Shown: one piece after another, positions 40,974 through 48,403 of the stretch
Layout of the letters: every line of letters begins with the position of its first letter
Position numbering within the stretch: position 1 is the first letter of the stretch
NCBI RefSeq assembly: GCF_900110645.1
Contig: NZ_FOFB01000024.1
Span: 1-64,000 of the forward strand
Origin: Neolewinella agarilytica
GTDB lineage: Bacteria; Bacteroidota; Bacteroidia; Chitinophagales; Saprospiraceae
Length of the DNA stretch: 64,000 nt
Direction: 5' to 3'
Position numbers and translations under genes: made by a program
The notes under the pieces: generated by a model
What the model was told of the DNA's origin: nothing
The model's input: only the letters and a program-made list of their open reading frames with translations
Database searches by the model: none

Positions 40974-42203
40974 TTACCAGATAATAACCAGACCGAGCAC
41001 CACGGCGCTCACAAGTAGCCCCACCAGAAAGATGGTGTAGGCCAGCCGAAGTAGTTGATATTTCCGTTGCAGGGAAGTGCCCAACCCGTGCAGGTCCTTT
41101 ATCAACGTGCCGTACAGCGCGTTGGGGTCCTGTAGCTGCTGTTCCATGCGGGAGAGGAACTCCGCCTGAGAGATCTGGCTGAAGTAACCAAAAAAGGCCA
41201 GATTCTCCTGTTCCCTGACTTTGCCGGAAGGTCGCGCGGCCAACACGGAATAAACGAGACTCACTAAACCGCACACGGTGAAGAGGGCAACGGGGAAAAG
41301 AACCTCGGGGCGTGTTTCGGCCCAATTGCGGTAGCTGGTGAAAGTGACCAGCGCACCGATCAGGAGCGTATTGACGCTGATCATGATGGCGGCCTTTTGG
41401 TCCGCAATGGAGGTCAGGTTGATGTGGTTTCTGAAAACAGTCCGGAAGTACGTTTGTGCCGCTTGCCGGGTGGGGCCACGTTCCAGATCAGTCAATTCCG
41501 TTACTTCCTTCGGTGTTTTGCGGCGCAGTAGCTCCTGATCGGGCGCGGACGCGGGTGCCGTGGAGGTTGAAGAAGCATTGGTCCCCTTCGCCTCCAGCTT
41601 ATCCACCAGCCGTTGCAAATCCAGCAAGACCGCACTGTGCGTATGCTGATACTGGCGGCGGAGCTCGCCGCTTTTAAACTGTGTCTGCTGCAGCTCGGCC
41701 AGGTAATGGCCCAGGGCGGCTTCGCGAGAGAGCGGACTGCCTGCATATCTTTTTTCAAGCCAGGTAAGTTCTGCTCCTTCGGTTCCGGACAACAGCCGCT
41801 GCGCCAGGCGGGCGTCATGGAGAATCTCCGCGATATCCTGACGGAAAGGCCCGTTGCCCCCGGGCAGCGCGGCGCGGAGGGCCAGGTTAGCGTTCAGGTA
41901 GTCTGGCCCCGTCCATTCCCGGAACTCCCGGGTGACGTCCTCCCATTTATGAAGGTCTTCCCCCTGCCGCCAGTGGCGGCAGGCGTGGAGGAGGGCGGCG
42001 CTTTGCGCCAGCGGGGCCACGTCCGGCCCGGCCCCTGGCCGGCGCAGTGCAATCTCCCGGGCGTGAGCCGCCAGAGCCAGCGCCCAGCTGTCGTTGTGTA
42101 AAACGTTGGTGCGCGACTGCCGCTCATACCGCATCAGCATAAAGCGCTCGGCCTGTTCGGCCAGGTCCGTAAGCTGAGGGGTGGATAAGGGAGTCATTTT
42201 CAT
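40974..42203 (-). CDS. Pycsar-type effector: degenerate HD domain plus PycTM membrane domain
   Basis: The 409-residue protein has an N-terminal helical region (about 10-200) shaped like an HD phosphohydrolase with its metal residues lost: LHNDSWALALAAHAREI, then LLHACRHWRQGED where an HD pair is expected. A linker follows, then a C-terminal two-plus-one helix membrane domain (about 250-409). The segment YFRTVFRNHINLTSIADQKAAIMISVN leading into the first membrane helix is typical of the Pycsar effector (PycTM/DUF5706) domain. In known systems a cyclase makes cCMP or cUMP and the effector disrupts the membrane. No cyclase gene lies beside it, so its trigger is unknown. Confidence 0.72.
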   Translation of the reverse strand: MKMTPLSTPQLTDLAEQAERFMLMRYERQSRTNVLHNDSWALALAAHAREIALRRPGAGPDVAPLAQSAALLHACRHWRQGEDLHKWEDVTREFREWTGPDYLNANLALRAALPGGNGPFRQDIAEILHDARLAQRLLSGTEGAELTWLEKRYAGSPLSREAALGHYLAELQQTQFKSGELRRQYQHTHSAVLLDLQRLVDKLEAKGTNASSTSTAPASAPDQELLRRKTPKEVTELTDLERGPTRQAAQTYFRTVFRNHINLTSIADQKAAIMISVNTLLIGALVTFTSYRNWAETRPEVLFPVALFTVCGLVSLVYSVLAARPSGKVREQENLAFFGYFSQISQAEFLSRMEQQLQDPNALYGTLIKDLHGLGTSLQRKYQLLRLAYTIFLVGLLVSAVVLGLVIIW

Positions 42204-42293
42204 GCCAGTGTGTGCTTAGGTGCAAAAGATAGGTGAGAGAGGCCCCTCTTGCCAAAAAAAGTAGAGCTTTGTTGGCACGAAAGCATCAATTTT

Positions 42294-42884
42294 ATGGAAA
42301 AGCACCATCATTACCTGCTCAATAAGCCGCATTCGATGCTGTCTCAGTTCACCCATCAGCACACTACCCGCCGGAATAAGCGAATGCTGGGCGAGCTGTA
42401 TGATTTTGCCCCGGGCACGATGTCTATCGGCCGTCTCGACGAAAACTCCGAAGGCCTGCTCCTGCTTACTACGGATGGAAAGGTCAGCGCTGCCATCACG
42501 GGCAACAAGGTGGAGAAGGAGTATTACGTAGAGCTGAACGGCGAAATTACCGATGCCGCCATCCAACAATTATGCGCAGGGATAGAAATTGGCTTTGACG
42601 GCAAACGCTACCGCACGCGGCCCTGCCGCGTTGTCCGGCTGAAGCCCGCCCCCAACTTCTCCTTCCCGCCCCGACGCTATCGCCACCCCGGCCACGGCCC
42701 TACCAGCTGGATCTCCGTAACGATCCGCGAGGGCAAATACCGGCAGGTCCGTAAAATGACGGCGGCAGTTGGCTTCCCGACCGTCCGCCTCATCCGCGTC
42801 CGCATTGGCGGTGTACAGCTCGGGAATCTGGAAGCGGGTGAAGTGCGGGAGGTGGAGGATTTGCTGGAACTGGTGAAGAAATAA
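42294..42884 (+). CDS. Pseudouridine synthase, RluE/RsuA family
   Basis: The 196-residue protein lacks an S4 domain and starts directly with the catalytic region, as in RluE (23S rRNA U2457). Visible are YLLNKPHSMLSQF, the catalytic Asp in IGRLDENSEGLLLLTTDG (about residue 46) and the REGKYRQVRKMTAAVGFPTVRLIRVRIGG C-terminal signature. The ATG at 42294 was chosen; the longer frame from 42249 overlaps the start region of the divergent gene and adds an unlikely extension. It is monocistronic and followed by a repeat array. Confidence 0.88.
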   Translation: MEKHHHYLLNKPHSMLSQFTHQHTTRRNKRMLGELYDFAPGTMSIGRLDENSEGLLLLTTDGKVSAAITGNKVEKEYYVELNGEITDAAIQQLCAGIEIGFDGKRYRTRPCRVVRLKPAPNFSFPPRRYRHPGHGPTSWISVTIREGKYRQVRKMTAAVGFPTVRLIRVRIGGVQLGNLEAGEVREVEDLLELVKK

Positions 42885-42937
42885 TAAAAACTTTCTCCGC
42901 GCGTCTCCTATTCTCTGCGAACTCCGCACGAATAATC

Positions 42938-43208
42938 CTCCGCTGCGCAGCAGCTTCCTCCGAGTCCCTCTGTGTCAACCTCTGCGTCCCTCTGTGGTTT
43001 AAATCCTCTGCTGCGTAGCAGCCCCCTGAAATCCATTGGAATCTGTGCTAATCCGTGCTAATCTGTGGTTAAAACCCTCCGCTGCGCAGCAGCACTCTCC
43101 GAGTCCCTCTGTGTCAACCTCTGTGTTCCTCTGTGGTTAAAAGTCAGCTGCGAAGCAGCCTCCTCCGAGTCCCCCTGTGCTTAAAAGTCAACTGCGCAGC
43201 AGCCCCCC
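42938..43208. repeat. Intergenic array of CTGCGCAGCAG and CTCTGTGG words
   Basis: Five near-copies of GCTGCGCAGCAG (around 42941, 43009, 43079, 43146 and 43190) alternate with stretches of the type CCGAGTCCCTCTGTGTCAAC, CTCTGTGGTTAAA and AATCTGTGCTAATCCGTG. These CTCTGTG and AATCTGTG phrases are known from intergenic regions of many Bacteroidota. Unit spacing is irregular (45-70 bp) and the words vary, so it is not a CRISPR. Several GTGGTTTAAA/GTGCTTAAAA variants separate the units. The function is unknown. Confidence 0.75.
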
Positions 43209-43244
43209 CTCACAAATCTCCCTACATTACCCCAAAATCCAACC

Positions 43245-44021
43245 ATGCCCACCATCATCCAGGGAATCAACTGGGACGAAAAATCCAGCTACCAGCAAGG
43301 CCCCGCTAAAGCCCCCGCTCTGATCAGGGAAGCCCTTCATTCCGGCTCCATGAATCTCTGCACGGAAGCAGGAGTAAGCATCGCACATGACCGTATTACG
43401 GACGCCGGTGATTTTGCCATCACGGAGTACTTCGACATTGAGACGATCACCGCAGAGCATCTCGCTGGCGGAAACAAAACCTTCACCCTGGGCGGAGATC
43501 ATTCCATCACCTATCCCATCATCAAGGCGCATGCTGCGCATTACCCTGTCCTGGACATCCTGCAGATCGACGCCCACAGCGATTTATACGATCACTATGA
43601 AGGAGACCCGCACTCCCACGCCTGCCCCTTCGCCCGCATTATGGAAAACGGGCTGGCCGCGCGACTTGTGCAAGTAGGCATCCGGACACTCAACCCTCAC
43701 CAGGCTACCCAAGCCGAGCGCTTTGGTGTAGAAATTCACCAGATGGCGACGCTCGACCTGCGAGTACTCCCCCGCTTCGAGAACCCACTTTACCTGACGC
43801 TGGACATGGACGGTATCGACCCGGCCTTCGCGCCGGGCGTGTCTCACCATGAACCCGGCGGATTGACCTCCCGCGAAGTCATTCACCTCATCCAAAACCT
43901 GGATGCTAAGCTGGTCGGTGCCGATATCGTAGAATATAACCCCGACCGAGACGTGAACGGAATGACCGCCTTCCTGGCCGCAAAGCTGATGAAGGAACTA
44001 CTCGGAAGACTGGAAGAATGA
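43245..44021 (+). CDS. Ureohydrolase (agmatinase/arginase family)
   Basis: The 258-residue enzyme has the binuclear manganese motifs of the family: GGDHSITYP (about residues 85-93), DAHSDLYDHYEGD (about 109-121) and LDMDGIDPAFAPG (about 188-200), plus the C-terminal glutamate in ADIVEYNPDRD. It would release urea (or a related product) from a guanidino compound. Motifs fit agmatinase somewhat better than arginase, but the substrate cannot be fixed by reading. At 258 residues it is slightly short for the family. It has no evident operon. Confidence 0.88.
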   Translation: MPTIIQGINWDEKSSYQQGPAKAPALIREALHSGSMNLCTEAGVSIAHDRITDAGDFAITEYFDIETITAEHLAGGNKTFTLGGDHSITYPIIKAHAAHYPVLDILQIDAHSDLYDHYEGDPHSHACPFARIMENGLAARLVQVGIRTLNPHQATQAERFGVEIHQMATLDLRVLPRFENPLYLTLDMDGIDPAFAPGVSHHEPGGLTSREVIHLIQNLDAKLVGADIVEYNPDRDVNGMTAFLAAKLMKELLGRLEE

Positions 44022-44075
44022 CCCGCCAACCTTCCGCAGCACTCCTTGACTATCTGACTGCCTACCTGCCTCCTC

Positions 44076-44816
44076 TTACTGCAACTTCTTAAACGCCCGC
44101 CGCATTTCCCGCTTCCACGCCCGGGAGCCCACTTCATGGTCTTCGGAGACTTTTTCCATTGTTTTCACGAAGTCTTCGATGTCTCCTTCAAAGTTTTCCG
44201 CCCAGGCTTCCACTTCTTCGCCGAAGGCTTCAAAGTCGGCTTCGTTTCTGTTTTCCCAGCGTTCCAGTTTGCGCTCCAGTTCTTCGAAATCCTCTTCGTG
44301 TTCTTCGGCCCATTCTTCGGCAGCTTCGGCAAATTCTTCCCCGGCATCCTCCCAGCGGTTTGCGATCCGTTCGAGGGATTCTTCGAGGTTGCGGCCTTCC
44401 GTAGTGAAGGTTCTTTCGAGTGCCTCCCCTACACCTTCCAGGCCTCTGCCCAGACCCTCCAGACCCTGCAGAAAACCTTTGCCGAAACTACGATCATTGA
44501 TGGTAGCACCGCCCGCCAGCGCGTTGGCATCCCGGTCAGGACGGTCGAGCTCCAACTGCAGGCCATCCGCACCCGTCCGGATGTCAAAGCCCTGGTTTTC
44601 GTAGAGCGGCTCTTCGACGGAAATTTCGATTTTCACCTTGTCACCGTCAAAGCTGACGTCCTCCACTTCGCCGATGCTGATTCCCTGCCGGTAGACTTTG
44701 TCGCCCGCCTCAATGCCACGGGCATCGTCCGTAGAGAGGTAGTAAGTACTGCCACCAAAGCAGGCCGTGATGACAACCGCAAGTGTGGCCAGAATAAAGA
44801 GGTTAAAGTAGCGCAT
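44076..44816 (-). CDS. MlaD/MCE-like lipoprotein with acidic helical tail
   Basis: The 246-residue protein has a lipoprotein signal with lipobox ITAC (Cys19). A short MCE/MlaD-like domain follows (about 23-95, YYLSTDDARGIEAGDKVYRQGISIGEVEDVSF), then a Gly-rich hinge and a long acidic amphipathic helix region (about 130-235, rich in E, A and W). MCE domains handle lipids at the envelope. Here the partners (permease, ATPase) are not adjacent, so this may be a stand-alone homologue. The helical tail is compositionally extreme and gives rise to large false open frames on the other strand. Confidence 0.65.
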   Translation of the reverse strand: MRYFNLFILATLAVVITACFGGSTYYLSTDDARGIEAGDKVYRQGISIGEVEDVSFDGDKVKIEISVEEPLYENQGFDIRTGADGLQLELDRPDRDANALAGGATINDRSFGKGFLQGLEGLGRGLEGVGEALERTFTTEGRNLEESLERIANRWEDAGEEFAEAAEEWAEEHEEDFEELERKLERWENRNEADFEAFGEEVEAWAENFEGDIEDFVKTMEKVSEDHEVGSRAWKREMRRAFKKLQ

Positions 44817-44944
44817 GGCCCGTAGTGTTTTGAGTTAGACTACTAAAGTGCGGGAGCGGTGACCTCGGTTTTGCATTGGATCGACGGGAAGTATGATATT
44901 TTCGACGAGAGGGGGACCGCACATTACCTATGCGGTAAAAAGGG

Positions 44945-44964
44945 GAAAGCTCGTAAGAGCTTTC
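44945..44964 (-). terminator. Intrinsic terminator of aminopeptidase P gene
   Basis: GAAAGCTC and GAGCTTTC form a perfect 8-bp stem with a GTAA loop. Read on the minus strand it is followed by CCCCTTTTTACC. It lies 57 bp beyond the stop of the gene at 45021. Confidence 0.6.
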
Positions 44965-45020
44965 GTGACACAGCCCTGTGTTTTCAGGTAAAGCCCACAT
45001 CAGGCTGTCTTAGAACCCCT

Positions 45021-46337
45021 TCACCCCAAAACCCGATGCCCCGTCTCCGTCACCACCACATTATCCTCCAGCCGGATCCCGCCGAAGTCGCGGTAAGCCT
45101 CCAGGGCGGAGAAATTGATGAAGTCGGCGCAGGTGCCATCCGCCCGCCAGCGATCGATGAGGGCGGGGATGAAGTAGATGCCGGGCTCCACGGTGAGGGC
45201 GTAGCCCGCGCGTAGTTCTTTGCCGAGCCGTAGGCTTCGGGTACCGAATTGGGTACTGCGCTGAACCTGCTCGTCGTAACCGACGAGGTCTTCGCCCAGG
45301 TCTTCCATATCGTGTACGTCGAGGCCAATCATGTGGCCCAGGCCGTGGGGCATGAAGAGGGCATGCGCACCGGCGGCTACGGCTTCGTCGGTGTCACCCT
45401 TCATGAGGCCGACGGCTTTCAGCCCGTCAGTGATGATGCGGCCGGCATCCAGGTGGACAGACTGGTAGGTGAGCCCCGGTCGCAGAGCGGCCGTACAGTC
45501 GGTCAGTGCTTTTTGGACGATGTCGTGAATGTCCTGCTGCTTCGCCGTCATGGCTGCACCAACGGCGAAAGTACGGGTGATGTCTCCGGCGTAACCACTC
45601 GGGGCTTCCGCCCCGGCATCGATTAATAGCAGGTCGCCTTTTTGCAAGACGTTGCCGTGGTAATGATTGTGCAGTACATGCCCGTTGCGGGTCACGATGG
45701 CGGGGTAAGAAAGCCGGCCGTTGGCGGAGATGGCAATGCCTTCGATGAGGCCAGCTACCTCTGCTTCGAGCTGACCCGGTGCGGCGTGCGACTGCGCCGC
45801 TGCGTGCATCTTCATGCTCGTTTTTACGGCGATGTCCATCTGTTCCAGCTCTTCGGCGGATTTGACGGAACGGAGGGCAATCACGGCTTTTGTAAGCTCT
45901 TTGCTTGCACCTGCGGCCGCGCCCAGATGCTCCGCCAGAAATGTCTTGCGCTCCGCACGGTAAGGTGGCAGAAAATGAACCTCCGCTGCGTGTTTTTTGA
46001 GTAGGGCAGACAGCTCCGCACTTGTCCCGCCCCGCTGCGCACCAATCCGCTCCGCCAACTCCTTTACTGAAGGTTGCTCGCCCATCCACACTACATGGTC
46101 CAGACTGATATCATCTCCCCATAGCTGGCTTTTTCCCGTAGCTGCGTCGATGGTCAGCGCCAGATCGGGGATGTTGTGTCCCGCGAAATAGCGGAAATTG
46201 CTGTCTTGCCGGAACGGGTAGGTATTGTCCGTATAATTCATCGGCGCTTCCCGGTTGCCGGGAAGAAAAATCAGGCCGGAGGGCGTAGCATCGGCGAGGG
46301 CGCGCCGGCGCGCGGCGTAGGTGGTAGCTGCAAACAT
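45021..46337 (-). CDS. pepP: Xaa-Pro aminopeptidase (aminopeptidase P, M24B)
   Basis: The 438-residue cytoplasmic peptidase removes an N-terminal residue before proline. It has the creatinase-like N-terminal domain (about 1-165) and the pita-bread catalytic domain with the five metal ligands in order: Asp in LLIDAGAEAPSGYAGDITRTF (two Asp), His in HGLGHMIGLDVHDM, Glu in TVEPGIYF and Glu in GGIRLEDNVVV. An HLGAAAGASKEL segment (about residues 138-149) coincides exactly with a copy of the dispersed 20-bp motif, as if that element had been tolerated in frame. Confidence 0.92.
   Translation of the reverse strand: MFAATTYAARRRALADATPSGLIFLPGNREAPMNYTDNTYPFRQDSNFRYFAGHNIPDLALTIDAATGKSQLWGDDISLDHVVWMGEQPSVKELAERIGAQRGGTSAELSALLKKHAAEVHFLPPYRAERKTFLAEHLGAAAGASKELTKAVIALRSVKSAEELEQMDIAVKTSMKMHAAAQSHAAPGQLEAEVAGLIEGIAISANGRLSYPAIVTRNGHVLHNHYHGNVLQKGDLLLIDAGAEAPSGYAGDITRTFAVGAAMTAKQQDIHDIVQKALTDCTAALRPGLTYQSVHLDAGRIITDGLKAVGLMKGDTDEAVAAGAHALFMPHGLGHMIGLDVHDMEDLGEDLVGYDEQVQRSTQFGTRSLRLGKELRAGYALTVEPGIYFIPALIDRWRADGTCADFINFSALEAYRDFGGIRLEDNVVVTETGHRVLG
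45904..45924 (+). repeat. Dispersed TTGCACCTGCGG motif, copy 10
   Basis: Perfect match to the commonest form, CTTGCACCTGCGGCCGCGCCC. Lies antisense within the pepP gene, where the coding strand reads GAAAGAS. Confidence 0.75.
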
Positions 46338-46373
46338 GTCTGAGAAATGAGAGGACCTCGAAGCGTCCTGAAA

Positions 46374-46389
46374 GGACCTTCGAGCGTCC
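46374..46389 (-). repeat. Copy of GGACGCTCGAAGGTCC repeat
   Basis: Reverse complement of 3271-3286, sitting in the 66-bp gap between the pepP start and the next gene's stop. A shorter imperfect copy (GGACCTCGAAGCGTCC) precedes it. Confidence 0.45.
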
Positions 46390-46403
46390 GGGTGGGTGAT
46401 TTT

Positions 46404-46955
46404 TTACAGCAACAAACTCGCCTCCCGCCGGATCGCCGCCTGCCCCACCGCAATGGCGTCATCGGGCTGGCGGCTGCTCATGAGGCGGAGACGGCTGACG
46501 ACCTGCTCGCCGGTCTCCGCGCCTTCGGCGGCGCGGACGATGAGCTGGCTCACGTTGTCGCGTGCCTGAAGCATAATGGACCAGAGGGCGTCGCTTACGT
46601 AAATCTGTTGCGTGACGTTGTATTCAAATTCCTGGCGGATGTTGAGCAGCAGGCTGGCTGTGTATTCTTTGGCGCTCGCCGCAGGTGCAGGGGGAAGACG
46701 GAGGAGCAAATTGGGGACGTTGATCCGCTCGAGCATCAGCGTCAGTCGCTCACAGGCCTGCAGGCGGAGGGCTTCTTTTTGGGACTTTTCTTCGCTGGCT
46801 TCATTACCAGCGGTTACTACGGGTTCATTCAGGCGTTGAGCAAGCATGGTCACCGTATTGTTCAGTTGTGCCAACGCACCATTAACGATGTAGGCAAAAA
46901 TGCCAACAACCGCAATGACCAGTAATAAAATCAACAGAATTGTCGTCGTCTCCAT
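46404..46955 (-). CDS. Conserved membrane-anchored protein, Bacteroidota-type
   Basis: The 183-residue protein has one N-terminal membrane helix (about 6-25, ILLILLLVIAVVGIFAYIV) and a helical cytoplasmic part. Characteristic segments are KEALRLQACERLTLMLERINVPNLLLR and EFEYNVTQQIYVSDALWSIMLQARDN. I recall this pattern from an uncharacterised family restricted to Bacteroidota but cannot name a function. It lies 66 bp upstream of pepP on the same strand. A linker reading PPAPAASAKE coincides with a copy of the dispersed motif. Confidence 0.65.
   Translation of the reverse strand: METTTILLILLLVIAVVGIFAYIVNGALAQLNNTVTMLAQRLNEPVVTAGNEASEEKSQKEALRLQACERLTLMLERINVPNLLLRLPPAPAASAKEYTASLLLNIRQEFEYNVTQQIYVSDALWSIMLQARDNVSQLIVRAAEGAETGEQVVSRLRLMSSRQPDDAIAVGQAAIRREASLLL
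46671..46690 (-). repeat. Dispersed TTGCACCTGCGG motif, copy 11
   Basis: CTGCACCTGCGGCGAGCGCC on the minus strand, encoding APAASA within the 183-residue membrane protein. Confidence 0.5.
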
Positions 46956-47051
46956 GTATGTATACTTAAGTCGGTAGGCGGCAGCTTCAGGAATGATACT
47001 ACTCCTGCATCAACCAAGTTCACCGCCCCGATGTTTATCTGGCAACAAAGG

Positions 47052-47067
47052 TAACTTTGTATTTTTG
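47052..47067 (+). promoter_or_regulatory. Bacteroidota -7 boxes for HesB gene
   Basis: TAACTTTG (47052-47059) and TATTTTTG (47060-47067) both fit TAnnTTTG, 27 and 19 bp before the ATG at 47086. Either would give a very short leader. Confidence 0.5.
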
Positions 47068-47085
47068 CCGAGTCAAATAACCATC

Positions 47086-47448
47086 ATGAGCGCCGACGTA
47101 AAAACAACCGCCAAGACTACCAGCCCGATCACTTTCACTCCTTCCGCCCTGGAGCACCTCAAGAGCTTGCGGGCAGAACTGGGGGTAGGAGACGATCACT
47201 TCCTCCGAGTTGGCGTCCGCGGTGGCGGCTGCTCCGGCTTCGAGTACCAGTTGGGTTTTGACCTGCCGGAAGAAGATGACAAGCAATATGACATCGGCGG
47301 GGAAACCGTCCTCATGAAGTCTGGCCATGCTCTCTACCTGCTCGGTATGGAAGTCGACTGGGCCACTGGTCTGGATAACCGCGGTTTCACCTTTAACAAC
47401 CCGAACGCAACGGATACCTGTGGTTGTGGATCGAGCTTTAGTGCTTAA
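47086..47448 (+). CDS. HesB/IscA family iron-sulfur assembly protein
   Basis: The 120-residue A-type carrier has the family's three cysteines: one in VRGGGCSGFEYQL (about residue 50) and two in the C-terminal CGCGSSF. It would receive or deliver Fe-S clusters. The ATG at 47086 gives a normal length; a longer frame from 46993 overlaps the promoter boxes and is rejected. There are no suf or isc neighbours. It is followed by a long hairpin. Confidence 0.9.
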   Translation: MSADVKTTAKTTSPITFTPSALEHLKSLRAELGVGDDHFLRVGVRGGGCSGFEYQLGFDLPEEDDKQYDIGGETVLMKSGHALYLLGMEVDWATGLDNRGFTFNNPNATDTCGCGSSFSA

Positions 47449-47471
47449 TCAGTAATGTAGTAGGGTAGTCG

Positions 47472-47537
47472 GTAGTAGTGTAGTGCTGCCGCTCGGCAAT
47501 GTTATGCCTGAGCCGTGCGGCAGCACTACATTACTAC
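47472..47537. repeat. Long hairpin between HesB and methyltransferase genes
   Basis: Arms 47472-47492 and 47517-47537 pair at 20 of 21 positions (GTAGTGCTGCCGC core), and the loop is 24 bases. GTAGTA/TACTAC words continue outside the stem to about 47455 and 47560. The style resembles the thrS-downstream repeat, with simple words reading into a long stem, but the sequence differs. Confidence 0.6.
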
Positions 47538-47577
47538 AAAACCACATTACTACACTACTATCATCGAAGCTACACCC

Positions 47578-48354
47578 GTGAGCCTCCTCCCCACCCCAAT
47601 ATCCGTCCGTCGCGATATTCCCTTTTACCATGCTAAATCGGAAGCGGAATTCAAAGACGATGTCTACGAACGCTACGATGAGTTAGTTACCCGTCAAACG
47701 GGCCTCCACCTGGCGGACGAGCTGCACGGCGGCTACCCTTTTCAGGACTTACTGGATTATATCCTCCGCTGGTTACCAGCGGCAGACACCCCCCTGGCCG
47801 TTGCCGACCTGGGCTGCAGCGTAGGCCGGCTGGCGGCGGAGATCGCTATTCGCCAACCCGCCTCAACCGTCTACGGCCTTGACCTGAGCTATCAGATGTT
47901 GCGGCAGGGGCATGATTTTTGGGTGAAGGGAGCAACCTTGCAGCCTAATCTCCTGCGCTATGGCTTCGGTAATCCCCAATTAAAGGGCCATCAGCTCACT
48001 AACCTCCATTTCGCGCTGGCGAAAGCCGAAGAACTGCCCTTCCCTGACGCTTCTCTTGACCTGATCCTGAATACTTTTCTGATCGATCGCCTGCCGCAGC
48101 CCCTCGGCGCCTTTGCGGAATGGGCCAGGGTTTTGAAGCCCGGCGGACGGCTGATCACGGTCTCTCCGCTTAACTTTCTCAAGACGCAGAGCTGGCGCGA
48201 AGCCCACCCGCCCGCCAAAATATTTGCCCAACTGATGGGCGCCGGCTGGCAACTGGAAGACCTGATGGATCCGCTACTACTCGATGAGCCAATGGATGCC
48301 CGGGGGAACGCCGTACGATGGAAGACGCTGGCCTTTGTGGCCAGCCGCGGATAA
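47578..48354 (+). CDS. Class I SAM-dependent methyltransferase
   Basis: The protein of about 258 residues has the SAM-binding core: motif I VADLGCSVGRLAAEIA (about 70-85), acidic YGLDLS, a ALAKAEELPFPDASLDLIL motif with the usual ALPF pattern, and VLKPGGRLITVSP. The substrate is not evident. I propose the GTG at 47578, because the open frame from 47515 starts inside the hairpin and reads a repeat-encoded peptide. The true start could be further in. Confidence 0.75.
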   Translation: MSLLPTPISVRRDIPFYHAKSEAEFKDDVYERYDELVTRQTGLHLADELHGGYPFQDLLDYILRWLPAADTPLAVADLGCSVGRLAAEIAIRQPASTVYGLDLSYQMLRQGHDFWVKGATLQPNLLRYGFGNPQLKGHQLTNLHFALAKAEELPFPDASLDLILNTFLIDRLPQPLGAFAEWARVLKPGGRLITVSPLNFLKTQSWREAHPPAKIFAQLMGAGWQLEDLMDPLLLDEPMDARGNAVRWKTLAFVASRG

Positions 48355-48403
48355 ACCCTTACCTTAAGGCCTGTTTTAGAGATTGAGCGCTACAACCAAA
48401 CCC

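Noticed and set aside
40228-41325. 365-codon minus-strand open frame spanning two genes
   Set aside because: It crosses antisense to the 275-residue gene and runs in another frame through the end of the Pycsar-like gene. No domain, no start signal.
42938-43208. Repeat array considered as a CRISPR
   Set aside because: Repeats are short, irregularly spaced and variable, 'spacers' are themselves repetitive, and no cas gene is present.
44136-44825. Phe/Pro-rich 229-codon plus-strand frame
   Set aside because: Antisense to the acidic helical tail of the MlaD-like lipoprotein; composition is explained by that.
46993-47085. N-terminal extension of the HesB protein
   Set aside because: It overlaps two promoter boxes and would add a sequence absent from the family.
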